64,000 nt of DNA, from NCBI GenBank assembly GCA_903884235.1, contig CAISEB010000038.1, forward strand, positions 25,008 to 89,007, written 5' to 3'. The position numbers and the translations under genes were made by a program. This stretch comes from an uncultured Pseudomonadota bacterium. Lineage in GTDB: Bacteria > Pseudomonadota > Gammaproteobacteria > Steroidobacterales > Steroidobacteraceae. The notes below the pieces were generated by a model. The model saw only the letters and a list, made by a program, of their open reading frames with translations, made no database searches and had not been told where the DNA came from. Positions 57,027-64,000 of the stretch are shown piece by piece. Position 1 is the first letter of the stretch. Every line of letters begins with the position of its first letter.

Positions 57027-59360
57027 TCAGGCCGGCGTCTGCGGCGCCGTCGGGATCCACAGGATGACGCGCGTGCCGCGGCCGACGAGGCTCTCCACCT
57101 CGACCGAGCCGTGCATCGCCTCGATGATCTCCTGCACCAGTGTCATGCCGAGACCCGTGCCGAGTACCTCGCCGGATGGGTCGGCGCGGTAGAAGCGCTC
57201 GAATATCCGACTGAGCTGCTCCGCCGTCATGCCGATTCCATGGTCGGACACGCGCACGCCCACCTGTTCGGAGCCGCGGTGCATGCGCGTCGGGAAGTCG
57301 ATCTCGACGATCCTGTCGGCGTCGGAATACTTGTAGGCGTTCGATAGCACGTTGGTCAGGGTCTGCTGCAACTTGGCCGGATCGGCGACCGCACGTGCCA
57401 GCCTGCCCACCGGTGGTGCGATCACGACCCGAGGAGGGCCTTCCGGGGGCAGGACCGAGGCGGCGGTTTCCCGGACGAGCGGCTCCAACTCGAACTCGGA
57501 ATACTGGAAGTCACGACCCCCGCCAGCCTCGATCCGGGCGATGTCGAGCAGTTCGTTGACCATGTCCACCAGCAGCGAGGACTGGCGATGGATCGTGCTC
57601 GCGATCTTCTGCAGCGTCTCCTTGTCGAATTCCCGCGAGACCAGCAGTTCCGAAAAGCCATGGATGCTCGCCATCGGCGTACGAAGTTCGTGGGCTGCAA
57701 CCGACAGGAACTGGCTCTTCATTTCGTCGATCTCGGCCTCGCGAGTGATGTCGCTGAGGTAGATGACGTGCCAGACGCGACGATTGCTCTCATCGCGGTA
57801 GTCGCAGTCGACCCTGGACACGCGGGCCGGTACGGGCCGCAGGACGCGAATGACCTCGCGCCCGGTCGGCAGCGGCTCACCGAGCGAATAGGGCGGCTCC
57901 TCTGGCGGGCACTGCGCCGCGAGCATCCCGTCCAGGCGCTCGAAGCGCTGGCCAACGAGCGCATCTTCGCGCGTACCGAGCAGCTGCGCGAACCAGTGGT
58001 TGCAGAAACTGACCCGACCGCTCGCATCGAGAGCCAGGATGCCGCCCGGGATCAGCCTCAGGATCGCGGCGAATGCGTCGCGCTGGCGACGCAGCCGAGC
58101 GCGCAGCTGGACGCGCGCGGTGACGTCCATGCACACCAGCATGAAGCCACCGATCGAGCCGTCCGGGGCGGCGAGCGGCTGGGCCTCGACCTCGATCGAG
58201 AGCAGCGAACCCTCGCGGTGGGTGAAGCCGACCTCGAAATGCGCGGACGTGCCGGCGCGAACCGCCGACAGGGCCTTGTCGAGGGTCTGCTGCTCGGCGG
58301 CGGAGCCCGACAACAGGTCCTGGGGACGTCGCCCGAGCACGGCGTCGGAAGGATATCCGGAAATCGCCGTGAAGCCCGGGTTTACCCACTGGATTCGTCC
58401 ATCCTCTCCCGTGATGATCACGGCGTTCTGCGTCAGCTCGACGACGCGCGCGAGGCGCGAGGCACGCTCTTCGCTCTCGCGCAGGGCCTCCTCCACGCGC
58501 TTGCGGCCGGTGATGTCCTCGATCAGGCCCACGGCGAATTTCGGCTTGCCGCTGATGTCGAGGATCAGTGCGGCGTCGTCGCTGAACCAGCGCTCCGAGC
58601 CGTCACGGCGCACGAAGCGGTATTCCATCGACCGTCGTGGCGAGGCGATGTCGATCTCCCCCGTCACGGTGAACTTGGCGACCTGCTCGACGGGATCGAG
58701 CGCCTGGCGCAGCTGGGACGGCTTCAGCCAGTGGAAGTCGTGGCCGGTGAGCTTCGCGAAACTCTCGCCGGCATTGGTAAACGCATCCTCGGCGATGTCT
58801 TCCTTGTAGACGACGGAATTCGCCGCGGCGAGCGCTGTCAGGAAGATCTCCTCGCTCTTCTCGTGGTCATTGTGCTGCCGCGTAAGCCGCTCCTTCAGGC
58901 GTCGCAGGTCCGCGAGCTGGGTCCGCTGGCTCCTGTTCAGCAGCAGCACGTCGGAGATCCGGTCGTGCGCGGCGAAGTCCTCGATCCGCAGTCCTGCGGC
59001 CTCGAGCGCCTGCATCGACAGCAGCGATGGCGATCCCAGGAAGATCCAGTTCGCGCCGTCGGCGGTCAGGTCGAAGTGCCCCCTGAACGGGATGTGGCTG
59101 CTGCGCTGCGCGACGAGCAGCGCCGTACCCAGCATCTGACCGATGAACTCCGCCGAGAGGGGTCCGTCCGGCTGCAGGCACAGGAAGTGCTCCGCCAGCC
59201 TGTCGCCGACGCCCGGGGCATTGGGCAGGCGCAGGATCGACGGCCCCAGGTGCACGAAGCGCAGGTCGCGATCCACGACCCAGTGGAAGGGGAACGCACG
59301 TGCCAGCGCATCGCCAGCGAGCGCGGCATCGAATCGCGAAGCGCCGGAAGCGTCGGTCAT
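57027..59360 (-). CDS. Histidine kinase with HNOBA domain, PAS domains and HisKA/HATPase
   Basis: A 777-residue kinase with no membrane segment. Residues about 15-150 match the HNOBA domain of soluble guanylate cyclases: FPFHWVVDRDLRFVHLG and FLGSPSLLSMQALEAAGL with AAHDRISDVLLL, followed by a signalling helix. PAS domains follow near 170-300, 305-425 and 435-545. The His is in AAHELRTPMASIHGF (about 557); N, G1 and G2 boxes are NVLSNAYKYSD, DHGIGM and GTGLGM. HNOBA normally pairs with the heme NO-binding domain, which is not present here. ATG at 59360 has GGAGG eight bases upstream. A single-domain regulator lies on the other strand upstream. Confidence 0.88.
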   Translation of the reverse strand: MTDASGASRFDAALAGDALARAFPFHWVVDRDLRFVHLGPSILRLPNAPGVGDRLAEHFLCLQPDGPLSAEFIGQMLGTALLVAQRSSHIPFRGHFDLTADGANWIFLGSPSLLSMQALEAAGLRIEDFAAHDRISDVLLLNRSQRTQLADLRRLKERLTRQHNDHEKSEEIFLTALAAANSVVYKEDIAEDAFTNAGESFAKLTGHDFHWLKPSQLRQALDPVEQVAKFTVTGEIDIASPRRSMEYRFVRRDGSERWFSDDAALILDISGKPKFAVGLIEDITGRKRVEEALRESEERASRLARVVELTQNAVIITGEDGRIQWVNPGFTAISGYPSDAVLGRRPQDLLSGSAAEQQTLDKALSAVRAGTSAHFEVGFTHREGSLLSIEVEAQPLAAPDGSIGGFMLVCMDVTARVQLRARLRRQRDAFAAILRLIPGGILALDASGRVSFCNHWFAQLLGTREDALVGQRFERLDGMLAAQCPPEEPPYSLGEPLPTGREVIRVLRPVPARVSRVDCDYRDESNRRVWHVIYLSDITREAEIDEMKSQFLSVAAHELRTPMASIHGFSELLVSREFDKETLQKIASTIHRQSSLLVDMVNELLDIARIEAGGGRDFQYSEFELEPLVRETAASVLPPEGPPRVVIAPPVGRLARAVADPAKLQQTLTNVLSNAYKYSDADRIVEIDFPTRMHRGSEQVGVRVSDHGIGMTAEQLSRIFERFYRADPSGEVLGTGLGMTLVQEIIEAMHGSVEVESLVGRGTRVILWIPTAPQTPA

Positions 59361-59551
59361 GGCGGATGCCTCCGGTTCCATCGGGGCCCGCCCACGTCCG
59401 CGACGGCTTGGACCGGGCCGAGCCGATCGGGCAGAATGCCGTACGCAAGACCGACGCCGGGACGGGCGCGGGTACGTGGCTCAGGGATGCGCCGGTAATC
59501 GAGGAACGATGGCGGACATTCGGGTCTCGCCATGTCACTGGAGCTGGGGAA

Positions 59552-59944
59552 CTGGGCACGCCAATCCGAATTCTGGTCGTCGACGATCAGTCCGACCTGC
59601 GACTGCTCATCCGCCTGACGCTGTCCGGCCCGGGATTTTCCGTCGCTGAAGCTGCCGGCGGGGTCGCGGCACTCGCTTCGTGCGAGGTTTCGGTCCCGGA
59701 CGCCTTCCTGGTCGACGTGATGATGCCCGACATCGACGGGTATTCTCTGTGTCGCCGGCTGCGCGCCGACCGGCGCTTCGATCGGTCCGCGATCATCCTC
59801 ATGACCGCCGGCGATCAGGCCACCGAGCGCGCGAACGCCGCCGATTGCGGAGCGGACCACTACCTGCCGAAGCCGTTCCGCCCGTCCGAGTTGCCCGCTC
59901 TCGTAGCGCGTGCGGTGTCGGCGAAGCGCGGCACGACGAATTAG
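59552..59944 (+). CDS. Single-domain response regulator (start uncertain)
   Basis: About 130 residues forming one receiver. The acidic pair is in VVDDQSD, the phosphorylated Asp in LVDVMMPD, Thr in LMTAGD and Lys in LPKPFRP. There is no output domain, as in CheY or relay proteins. No ATG, GTG or TTG lies in frame within 47 codons upstream. CTG at 59552, with GGAG eight bases before it, is the best guess; a TTG at 59408 would add 48 unrelated residues. It is divergent from the HNOBA kinase, its likely partner, and converges with the sigma-54 activator. Confidence 0.7.
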   Translation: MGTPIRILVVDDQSDLRLLIRLTLSGPGFSVAEAAGGVAALASCEVSVPDAFLVDVMMPDIDGYSLCRRLRADRRFDRSAIILMTAGDQATERANAADCGADHYLPKPFRPSELPALVARAVSAKRGTTN

Positions 59945-59952
59945 GCCGTGCA

Positions 59953-61449
59953 TCACGCCTCCCCTGCCCCGGAAGCCCAGGACTGGCGCTTGCGGTAGAT
60001 CGTCGACGGGCTGATCTCGAGTGCAGCGGCGGCACGTGGAATATTGCCCTCGGACAGTGCGATCGCCGCTTCGATCGCATCGCGCTCGACTTCCCACAAC
60101 GGCCGGATCCGCAGCGTCGAATCCGCGACGTCGGACGCTGCGGCCGGCGCCGCCGCCGGTAGCGGAGGATCCTGGGCCATCGTCGCCGGCATGACGGGCA
60201 GCTGCGCGGGCGGTGGCGCGGTAGTGCGCACAGGATCCTGGAACGCGACCACGACGCGGGAATCCTCGGGCACGGGCGAGCCTGAGGGCGCATCGACCGC
60301 AGGCTGCAGCAGCGTCGGCGGCAACATGGGCAGGGTCACCGTGTCGCCCGAGTTCAGGACCACGATGTTGCGGATCACGTTCTCGAGCTCGCGTACATTC
60401 CCGGGCCAGCGGTGGTGCAGCATCATCCGCTCCACCTCGGGCGTGAATCCGGCGAACTGCTTGCCCTCTTCCCCGGAGTAACGCGCCAGGAAGGCGCGGG
60501 CGACGAGGAGGATGTCCTCTCCGCGGTCCCGCAGCGGCGGCAGGTGGATCGGGACGACGTGCAGGCGGTAGTAGAGATCCTCGCGCAGGCGCCCCTGCCG
60601 GACCATCTCCAGTGGATCGCGGTTGGTGGCGCAGACGATGCGGGTGTCGACGCGGATCGTCTCGCCGCTCCCGACGCGCTGGAACTCCCCGGTCTGCACG
60701 AAGCGCAGCAGCTTCGACTGCAGGTCCAGGTCCATCTCGCCGAGCTCGTCGAGGAACAGCGTGCCGCCATCGGCGAGCGAGGCGGCGCCGTCGCGCTGGC
60801 GGTGTGCCCCGGTGAATGCGCCCTTGACGTGACCGAAGATCTCGCTCTCCATCAGGTCATGTGGCAGCGCCGCGCAGTTGACCGCCACGAAGCGGCCATC
60901 CTTGCGGCGACTCTGCGCGTGGATCGCCGCGGCGCAGAGCTCCTTGCCCGTGCCGCTCTCCCCGGTGATGAAGATCGTCGCGCGGCTCGGGGCCGCGCTC
61001 TCGATGATCCGGTAGAGGGACTGCATCACCAGCGAGCCGCCGATGAAGCCGTAGAATCGATCACGCGAGAACTGCGCCTGGTAGCTCTGCACCATCGCAT
61101 CGAGCTCACGGCGCTTGATCGCATTGGCAACCGTGACCTCGAGCCGTCCGCCACCGAACGGCTTGGTCAGGAAGTCGACCGCGCCGAGGCGCATGGCCTC
61201 GACGACATTGTCCGCGGAGCCATCGTCGCTGATGACGATCACCGGGGTGATGTTCCCGCTCTGGCGCATCTGCGCAAGCACGTCGAGGCCCTGGATGCCG
61301 CCGAGGTGCAGGTCGAGGAGCATCAGCGCGGGACTGCCGACCCGCAGGTATTCGAGAGCCGCCTCGCCGCTGTCGACGCCGACGACGGCGCCTTCGTGCT
61401 GCGCGTACTGCGCGAGCGCTTCGTCGGCACGCGAACCCACACGGCACAT
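59953..61449 (-). CDS. Sigma-54-dependent transcriptional activator with atypical receiver
   Basis: A 498-residue NtrC-type activator. The receiver (1-115) keeps the phospho-Asp in LMLLDLHLGG and Lys in DFLTKPFGG, but its N-terminus reads MCRVGSRADEAL, so the usual acidic pair is replaced by Gly-Ser and the first strand is short. The AAA+ domain (about 130-365) has Walker A GESGTGKE, GAFTGA, Walker B GTLFLDELGEM and the arginine-finger region. A Pro- and Ala-rich linker precedes a Fis-type HTH (AAAALEISPSTIYRKRQ). It faces a sugar transferase, so control of polysaccharide genes is likely. Confidence 0.87.
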   Translation of the reverse strand: MCRVGSRADEALAQYAQHEGAVVGVDSGEAALEYLRVGSPALMLLDLHLGGIQGLDVLAQMRQSGNITPVIVISDDGSADNVVEAMRLGAVDFLTKPFGGGRLEVTVANAIKRRELDAMVQSYQAQFSRDRFYGFIGGSLVMQSLYRIIESAAPSRATIFITGESGTGKELCAAAIHAQSRRKDGRFVAVNCAALPHDLMESEIFGHVKGAFTGAHRQRDGAASLADGGTLFLDELGEMDLDLQSKLLRFVQTGEFQRVGSGETIRVDTRIVCATNRDPLEMVRQGRLREDLYYRLHVVPIHLPPLRDRGEDILLVARAFLARYSGEEGKQFAGFTPEVERMMLHHRWPGNVRELENVIRNIVVLNSGDTVTLPMLPPTLLQPAVDAPSGSPVPEDSRVVVAFQDPVRTTAPPPAQLPVMPATMAQDPPLPAAAPAAASDVADSTLRIRPLWEVERDAIEAAIALSEGNIPRAAAALEISPSTIYRKRQSWASGAGEA

Positions 61450-61503
61450 GCGCTCAAGGCGGATTCGCGCTGGTCGAGGGTGCTTGCCGCGTCCCGCAGC
61501 CGG

Positions 61504-62139
61504 ATGCGGCGCATGCGCCCCGTCGTCAGCGACCGCGTCATGAACGCCGCCAAGCGCTCTCTGGACGTCATGGCCGCCGGGTTTGGCATCCTCGTACTGT
61601 CGCCGGTGTTCCTCATCGTGGCGGCCTGGATCCGCCTGGAATCACCGGGCGGCGTGATCTTCCGCCAGAAGCGCGTCGGGCGCGACGGGCAGCCGTTCTT
61701 CATGCTGAAGTTCCGCTCGATGTACGTCGACGCCGAGGCACGCAAGGCCGCGCTGATGGCGCAGAACGAAATGGCCGGTGGCGTGATCTTCAAGATGAAG
61801 AACGACCCGCGCGTGACCCGAATCGGCCGGTTCATCCGGCGCACGTCCATCGACGAACTGCCGCAGCTGTTCAACGTGCTGCGCGGCGACATGTCGTTGG
61901 TCGGCCCCCGCCCGCCGCTGCCCTCCGAGGTGGCCGAATACTCGCTGCGGGATCGCGGCCGCCTCGATGCGGTTCCGGGCATCACCTGCATCTGGCAGGT
62001 GTCGGGTCGCTCCGAGATCCCGTTCCCGCAGCAGGTCGAAATGGACCTTGAGTACATCCACGGACAATCGTTCACGCAGGACGGCCGGTTGTTGCTCAAG
62101 ACGCTGCCGGCCCTCATCAAGGGCCGTGGCGCCTACTAA
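61504..62139 (+). CDS. Undecaprenyl-phosphate sugar-1-phosphate transferase (short WcaJ/PssY type)
   Basis: A 211-residue bacterial sugar transferase (PF02397 family). One re-entrant hydrophobic helix (VMAAGFGILVLSPVFLIVAA) is followed by FRQKRVGRDGQPFFMLKFRSM, RRTSIDELPQLFNVLRGDMS with the catalytic Asp-Glu, LVGPRPPLP and PGITCIWQVSGRSEI. It moves a sugar phosphate from a nucleotide sugar to the lipid carrier, starting exopolysaccharide units. ATGs at 61504, 61513 and 61540 are possible and none has a good ribosome binding site. The gene after it follows nine bases later. Confidence 0.9.
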   Translation: MRRMRPVVSDRVMNAAKRSLDVMAAGFGILVLSPVFLIVAAWIRLESPGGVIFRQKRVGRDGQPFFMLKFRSMYVDAEARKAALMAQNEMAGGVIFKMKNDPRVTRIGRFIRRTSIDELPQLFNVLRGDMSLVGPRPPLPSEVAEYSLRDRGRLDAVPGITCIWQVSGRSEIPFPQQVEMDLEYIHGQSFTQDGRLLLKTLPALIKGRGAY

Positions 62140-62148
62140 GGAGACACC

Positions 62149-63093
62149 ATGAGCATGCACTCAACCGCCCTCGTCCTCGCGGACCGACTCGGTCACGAGT
62201 TCGGGCCCTTCTTCGGCGGCACGCTGCCTGCGCTGATCCCGATCGGCGGCAAGCCGGTCATCGAGCACACGATCGAGGACCTCTGGGAAGCAGGCATCCG
62301 CGACATCGTCGTCGCGATCCCGGCCGGGGACGTCTCGATTCCCGAGGAGCTCGGCGACGGCACGCGATTCGGCCTCAGGCTTCGATTCGTGCGGGCGGCC
62401 GAGCGGCGCTGGCCCTCGGAGATCCTCGCCGACGCATTCGCGTCGCCGCCACCGGACATCCTCGTGGCGCGCGGCGACATGCTGCGCGGCCGCAGTGCAA
62501 CGGTCTTCGCGAGCGCCCCCGGGCTCGTGCACGGCATCGCCGGCTTCCGCCACGCGGGCATCGCGCGGGTGGACGGCTCGGGCGACGCGATCAACCTGCT
62601 CGACTGGTCCATCCTCCTCAGCGCGCGTCCGGACATCCTGGGCCGGACGATCGACATCGGCGGCGTCGGCCTGTCGACGCTCGCCGACCTGCCCGGCGTC
62701 TACGAGGCCTGCCTCGCCGCGCTCGACGGGCACTTCGTCGGCCTGGCACTGGACGGACGCCCGGCAGCCGACGGTGCATTGAGGCTCGCACCTCGCGCCG
62801 TCGTACCGTCGAGCGTCGAGGTCCACGGCTCCGTGCGCGTCGGCCGCGGCGCGGACGTGCATCGCGGCGTCGAGCTCTCGGGGCGCGTCGAGATCGGCGA
62901 TCGCTGCGTCATCGACGATGGCGCGCACGTGACGAATTCCGTCGTGATGCCCGGGACGTACGTTGGACGCGGCGTGCGCCTGCACAACGCCATCGCCAGC
63001 GGACCCTGGCTGTATCGGGTCGACCTCGACGATACGCAGCACGTCGAGGACAACCTGCTGCTGGCCGGCCCCGGACCCCGAGTCGCCGCGTGA
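62149..63093 (+). CDS. Nucleotidyltransferase-like protein with left-handed beta-helix, active site degenerate
   Basis: A 314-residue protein. Residues 5-190 follow the sugar nucleotidyltransferase fold (ALIPIGGKPVIEHTIEDLWEAGIRDIVVAI), but the GxGxR-K signature is absent (LVLADRLGHEFGPFF), the usual Lys of LPKPL is Ala (LPALIPI) and the metal loop reads ARGD. Residues about 205-290 are hexapeptide repeats (VEVHGSVRVGRGADVHRGVE, VEIGDRCVIDDGAHV). It may be a structural or regulatory relative rather than an enzyme. AAGGAG precedes the ATG; the stop overlaps the GAF gene (GTGA). Confidence 0.7.
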   Translation: MSMHSTALVLADRLGHEFGPFFGGTLPALIPIGGKPVIEHTIEDLWEAGIRDIVVAIPAGDVSIPEELGDGTRFGLRLRFVRAAERRWPSEILADAFASPPPDILVARGDMLRGRSATVFASAPGLVHGIAGFRHAGIARVDGSGDAINLLDWSILLSARPDILGRTIDIGGVGLSTLADLPGVYEACLAALDGHFVGLALDGRPAADGALRLAPRAVVPSSVEVHGSVRVGRGADVHRGVELSGRVEIGDRCVIDDGAHVTNSVVMPGTYVGRGVRLHNAIASGPWLYRVDLDDTQHVEDNLLLAGPGPRVAA

Positions 63094-63623
63094 GCCACGC
63101 GAACCTCATCCACCGCGCGGCACCACGGCCGGCCGACGAAGCCGATCGCCAGCGCGTGGTCGACGGTTCGGGACTCCAGGCCGGCTCCAGGCTCGCGGAG
63201 CTCGATGACATCGTCGAGCTGCTCGCGATGATCTGCAACGTGCCGATCGCGCTGGTCAGCATCGTGGACGGCGAGCGCCAGTGGTTCCAGGCCAAGGTCG
63301 GATTGCAGGCGGACGAGACGCACCGCGACGTCAGCTTCTGCGGGCACGCGATCATGGGCACGGACCTGTTCGTCGTCGAGGATGCGACACTCGACCCGCG
63401 GTTCGCGTCGAATCCGCTGGTCACCGGCCCACCCCAAATCCGCTTCTACGCCGGCATTCCACTGCGCATCGCCGGCGGTCATGCGATCGGGACGCTGTGC
63501 GCGATCGACACCTAACCCAGATCCTGCGACGAGCGAATGCGCAGCTCCCTGCTGCGGCTGTCGCGGATCGCCATGCTGCACATCGATGATCTTGCGCGAC
63601 GCGCGTCCCGGGGAAAGACATGA
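63090..63623 (+). pseudogene. GAF-domain protein gene with internal stop codon
   Basis: GTG at 63090 overlaps the preceding stop (GTGA). Residues about 30-141 form a GAF domain (DDIVELLAMICNVPIALVSI, RDVSFCGHAIMG, FYAGIPLRI, GTLCAIDT). A TAA at 63513-63515 ends it just after GTLCAIDT, where relatives continue. The same frame stays open past that stop (PRSCDERMRSSLLRLSRIAM) to a TGA at 63621 that overlaps the next ATG, exactly like the other junctions here. A single CAA-to-TAA change would explain this. A truncated but working GAF protein of 141 residues is also possible. Confidence 0.65.
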
Positions 63624-63883
63624 AGATTGCACGAGAGCCACGACGCCCGCGGATCGCACTGGTGCTCAACCGGTTCTGGCCCGAAGTTGGCGGCGCGGAG
63701 ACGAACCTCTATTTCCAGGCCGTCGAGCTTGCCCGGCATTTCGACGTGACGGTCTTCACGCCAAGACGGCTCGCGGAGGAACTCTCGGACGAGCAGCATC
63801 GGGGATTCCGGATCCGCCGGCTCAAGGACTGGCTGAACCGCAGCGGACGCTTCCCGAACCTAGGGAAGCTCTGCGCAGGTTAG
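63620..63883 (+). pseudogene. Glycosyltransferase family 4, 5' fragment cut by an insertion
   Basis: The ATG at 63620 opens a GT4-type N-terminal domain (PRIALVLNRFWPEVGGAETN, then FDVTVFTPRRLAEEL). GT4 enzymes have about 350-400 residues, but this frame ends after 87. The protein reads normally to RSGRFPNL, then continues in unrelated sequence from about 63864 and stops at 63881. The break falls at CTAG, an IS5-family target, so the gene was probably split by an insertion; the 3' part should lie beyond the window. Confidence 0.7.
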
Positions 63884-64000
63884 CGCGCGAGCGGTGTGTA
63901 TGAGGATCGGGGTCGACAAGATCATGGGTAAAGGCTGGAAAGCGGGGTTTCGAACCGATTCGGCATCGGTTCAGTCGCATTTTTCTGTTCTTGCCCGGTC
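63864..64000. mobile_element. Left end of a probable IS5-family insertion sequence (partial)
   Basis: From GGAAGCTCTGCGCAG at 63864 the DNA no longer fits the glycosyltransferase. It follows CTAG (63860-63863), and IS5-group elements start with GGAAGG-like ends and duplicate such a four-base target. An open frame from an ATG at 63900 runs to the edge, and GAACCGAT/ATCGGTTC (63952-63972) forms a hairpin. No transposase is visible, so the family call is inference. Confidence 0.45.

Overview
The window is chromosomal DNA from a high-GC gammaproteobacterium. Three gene orders point there: lolB-ispE-tRNA-Gln-prs-rplY-pth-ychF, gatCAB back to back with mreBCD-mrdA-rodA-mltB-rlpA-dacA-dat-ybeD-lipB-lipA, and murU-amgK opposite lptD-surA-pdxA-ksgA-apaG-apaH. 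The presence of kynurenine-pathway genes and overall style suggest something near Xanthomonadales, Nevskiales or Steroidobacterales; this placement is an inference. Genes are dense, many start at GTG or TTG, and stops and starts often overlap by 1 to 4 bases (ATGA, GTGA, TGATG), so translational coupling is common.

Region 1 (1-16312) is a mixed accessory stretch. It holds a partial rlmL, an exonuclease/GIY-YIG fusion, a PuuR-like regulator with a probable operator, an outer-membrane barrel protein with a sigma-54-type promoter, uspE, a PLP dehydratase opposite an amino acid permease that is coupled to an aldehyde dehydrogenase, GNAT and GST genes opposite a fatty acid desaturase, rutE-like and fdhD genes, tRNA-Met with a decayed copy beside it, and a large Ig-like lipoprotein.

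Region 2 (16371-31856) is housekeeping. On the minus strand lie ychF, pth, rplY, prs, tRNA-Gln, ispE, lolB and a TPR lipoprotein. Divergent from these are hemA-prfA-prmC, a cyclophilin and mtgA. Then, on the minus strand, come gatCAB-hslO. Region 3 (32016-43417) is the rod-shape and cell-wall cluster (mreB to dacA), followed by D-amino acid transaminase, ybeD and the lipoate genes. Region 4 (43459-52281) combines MurNAc recycling (amgK-murU), outer membrane biogenesis (lptD-surA), pdxA, ksgA, a stress protein, apaG and apaH.

Region 5 (53045-57021) is a four-gene operon for kynurenine catabolism towards quinolinate: 3-hydroxyanthranilate dioxygenase, kynB, kynU and kmo. Tryptophan dioxygenase is absent. 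Region 6 (57027-64000) is a signalling and exopolysaccharide locus. It has a histidine kinase with an HNOBA domain (known from NO-sensing guanylate cyclases) plus PAS domains, a single-domain response regulator with no normal start codon, a sigma-54 activator whose receiver has lost its acidic pair, a sugar transferase, a nucleotidyltransferase-like protein with a decayed active site, a GAF gene broken by a nonsense codon, and a glycosyltransferase cut short by what looks like an IS5-family insertion running off the window. This last region is the most interesting part: a possibly new signalling module and a decaying polysaccharide locus.
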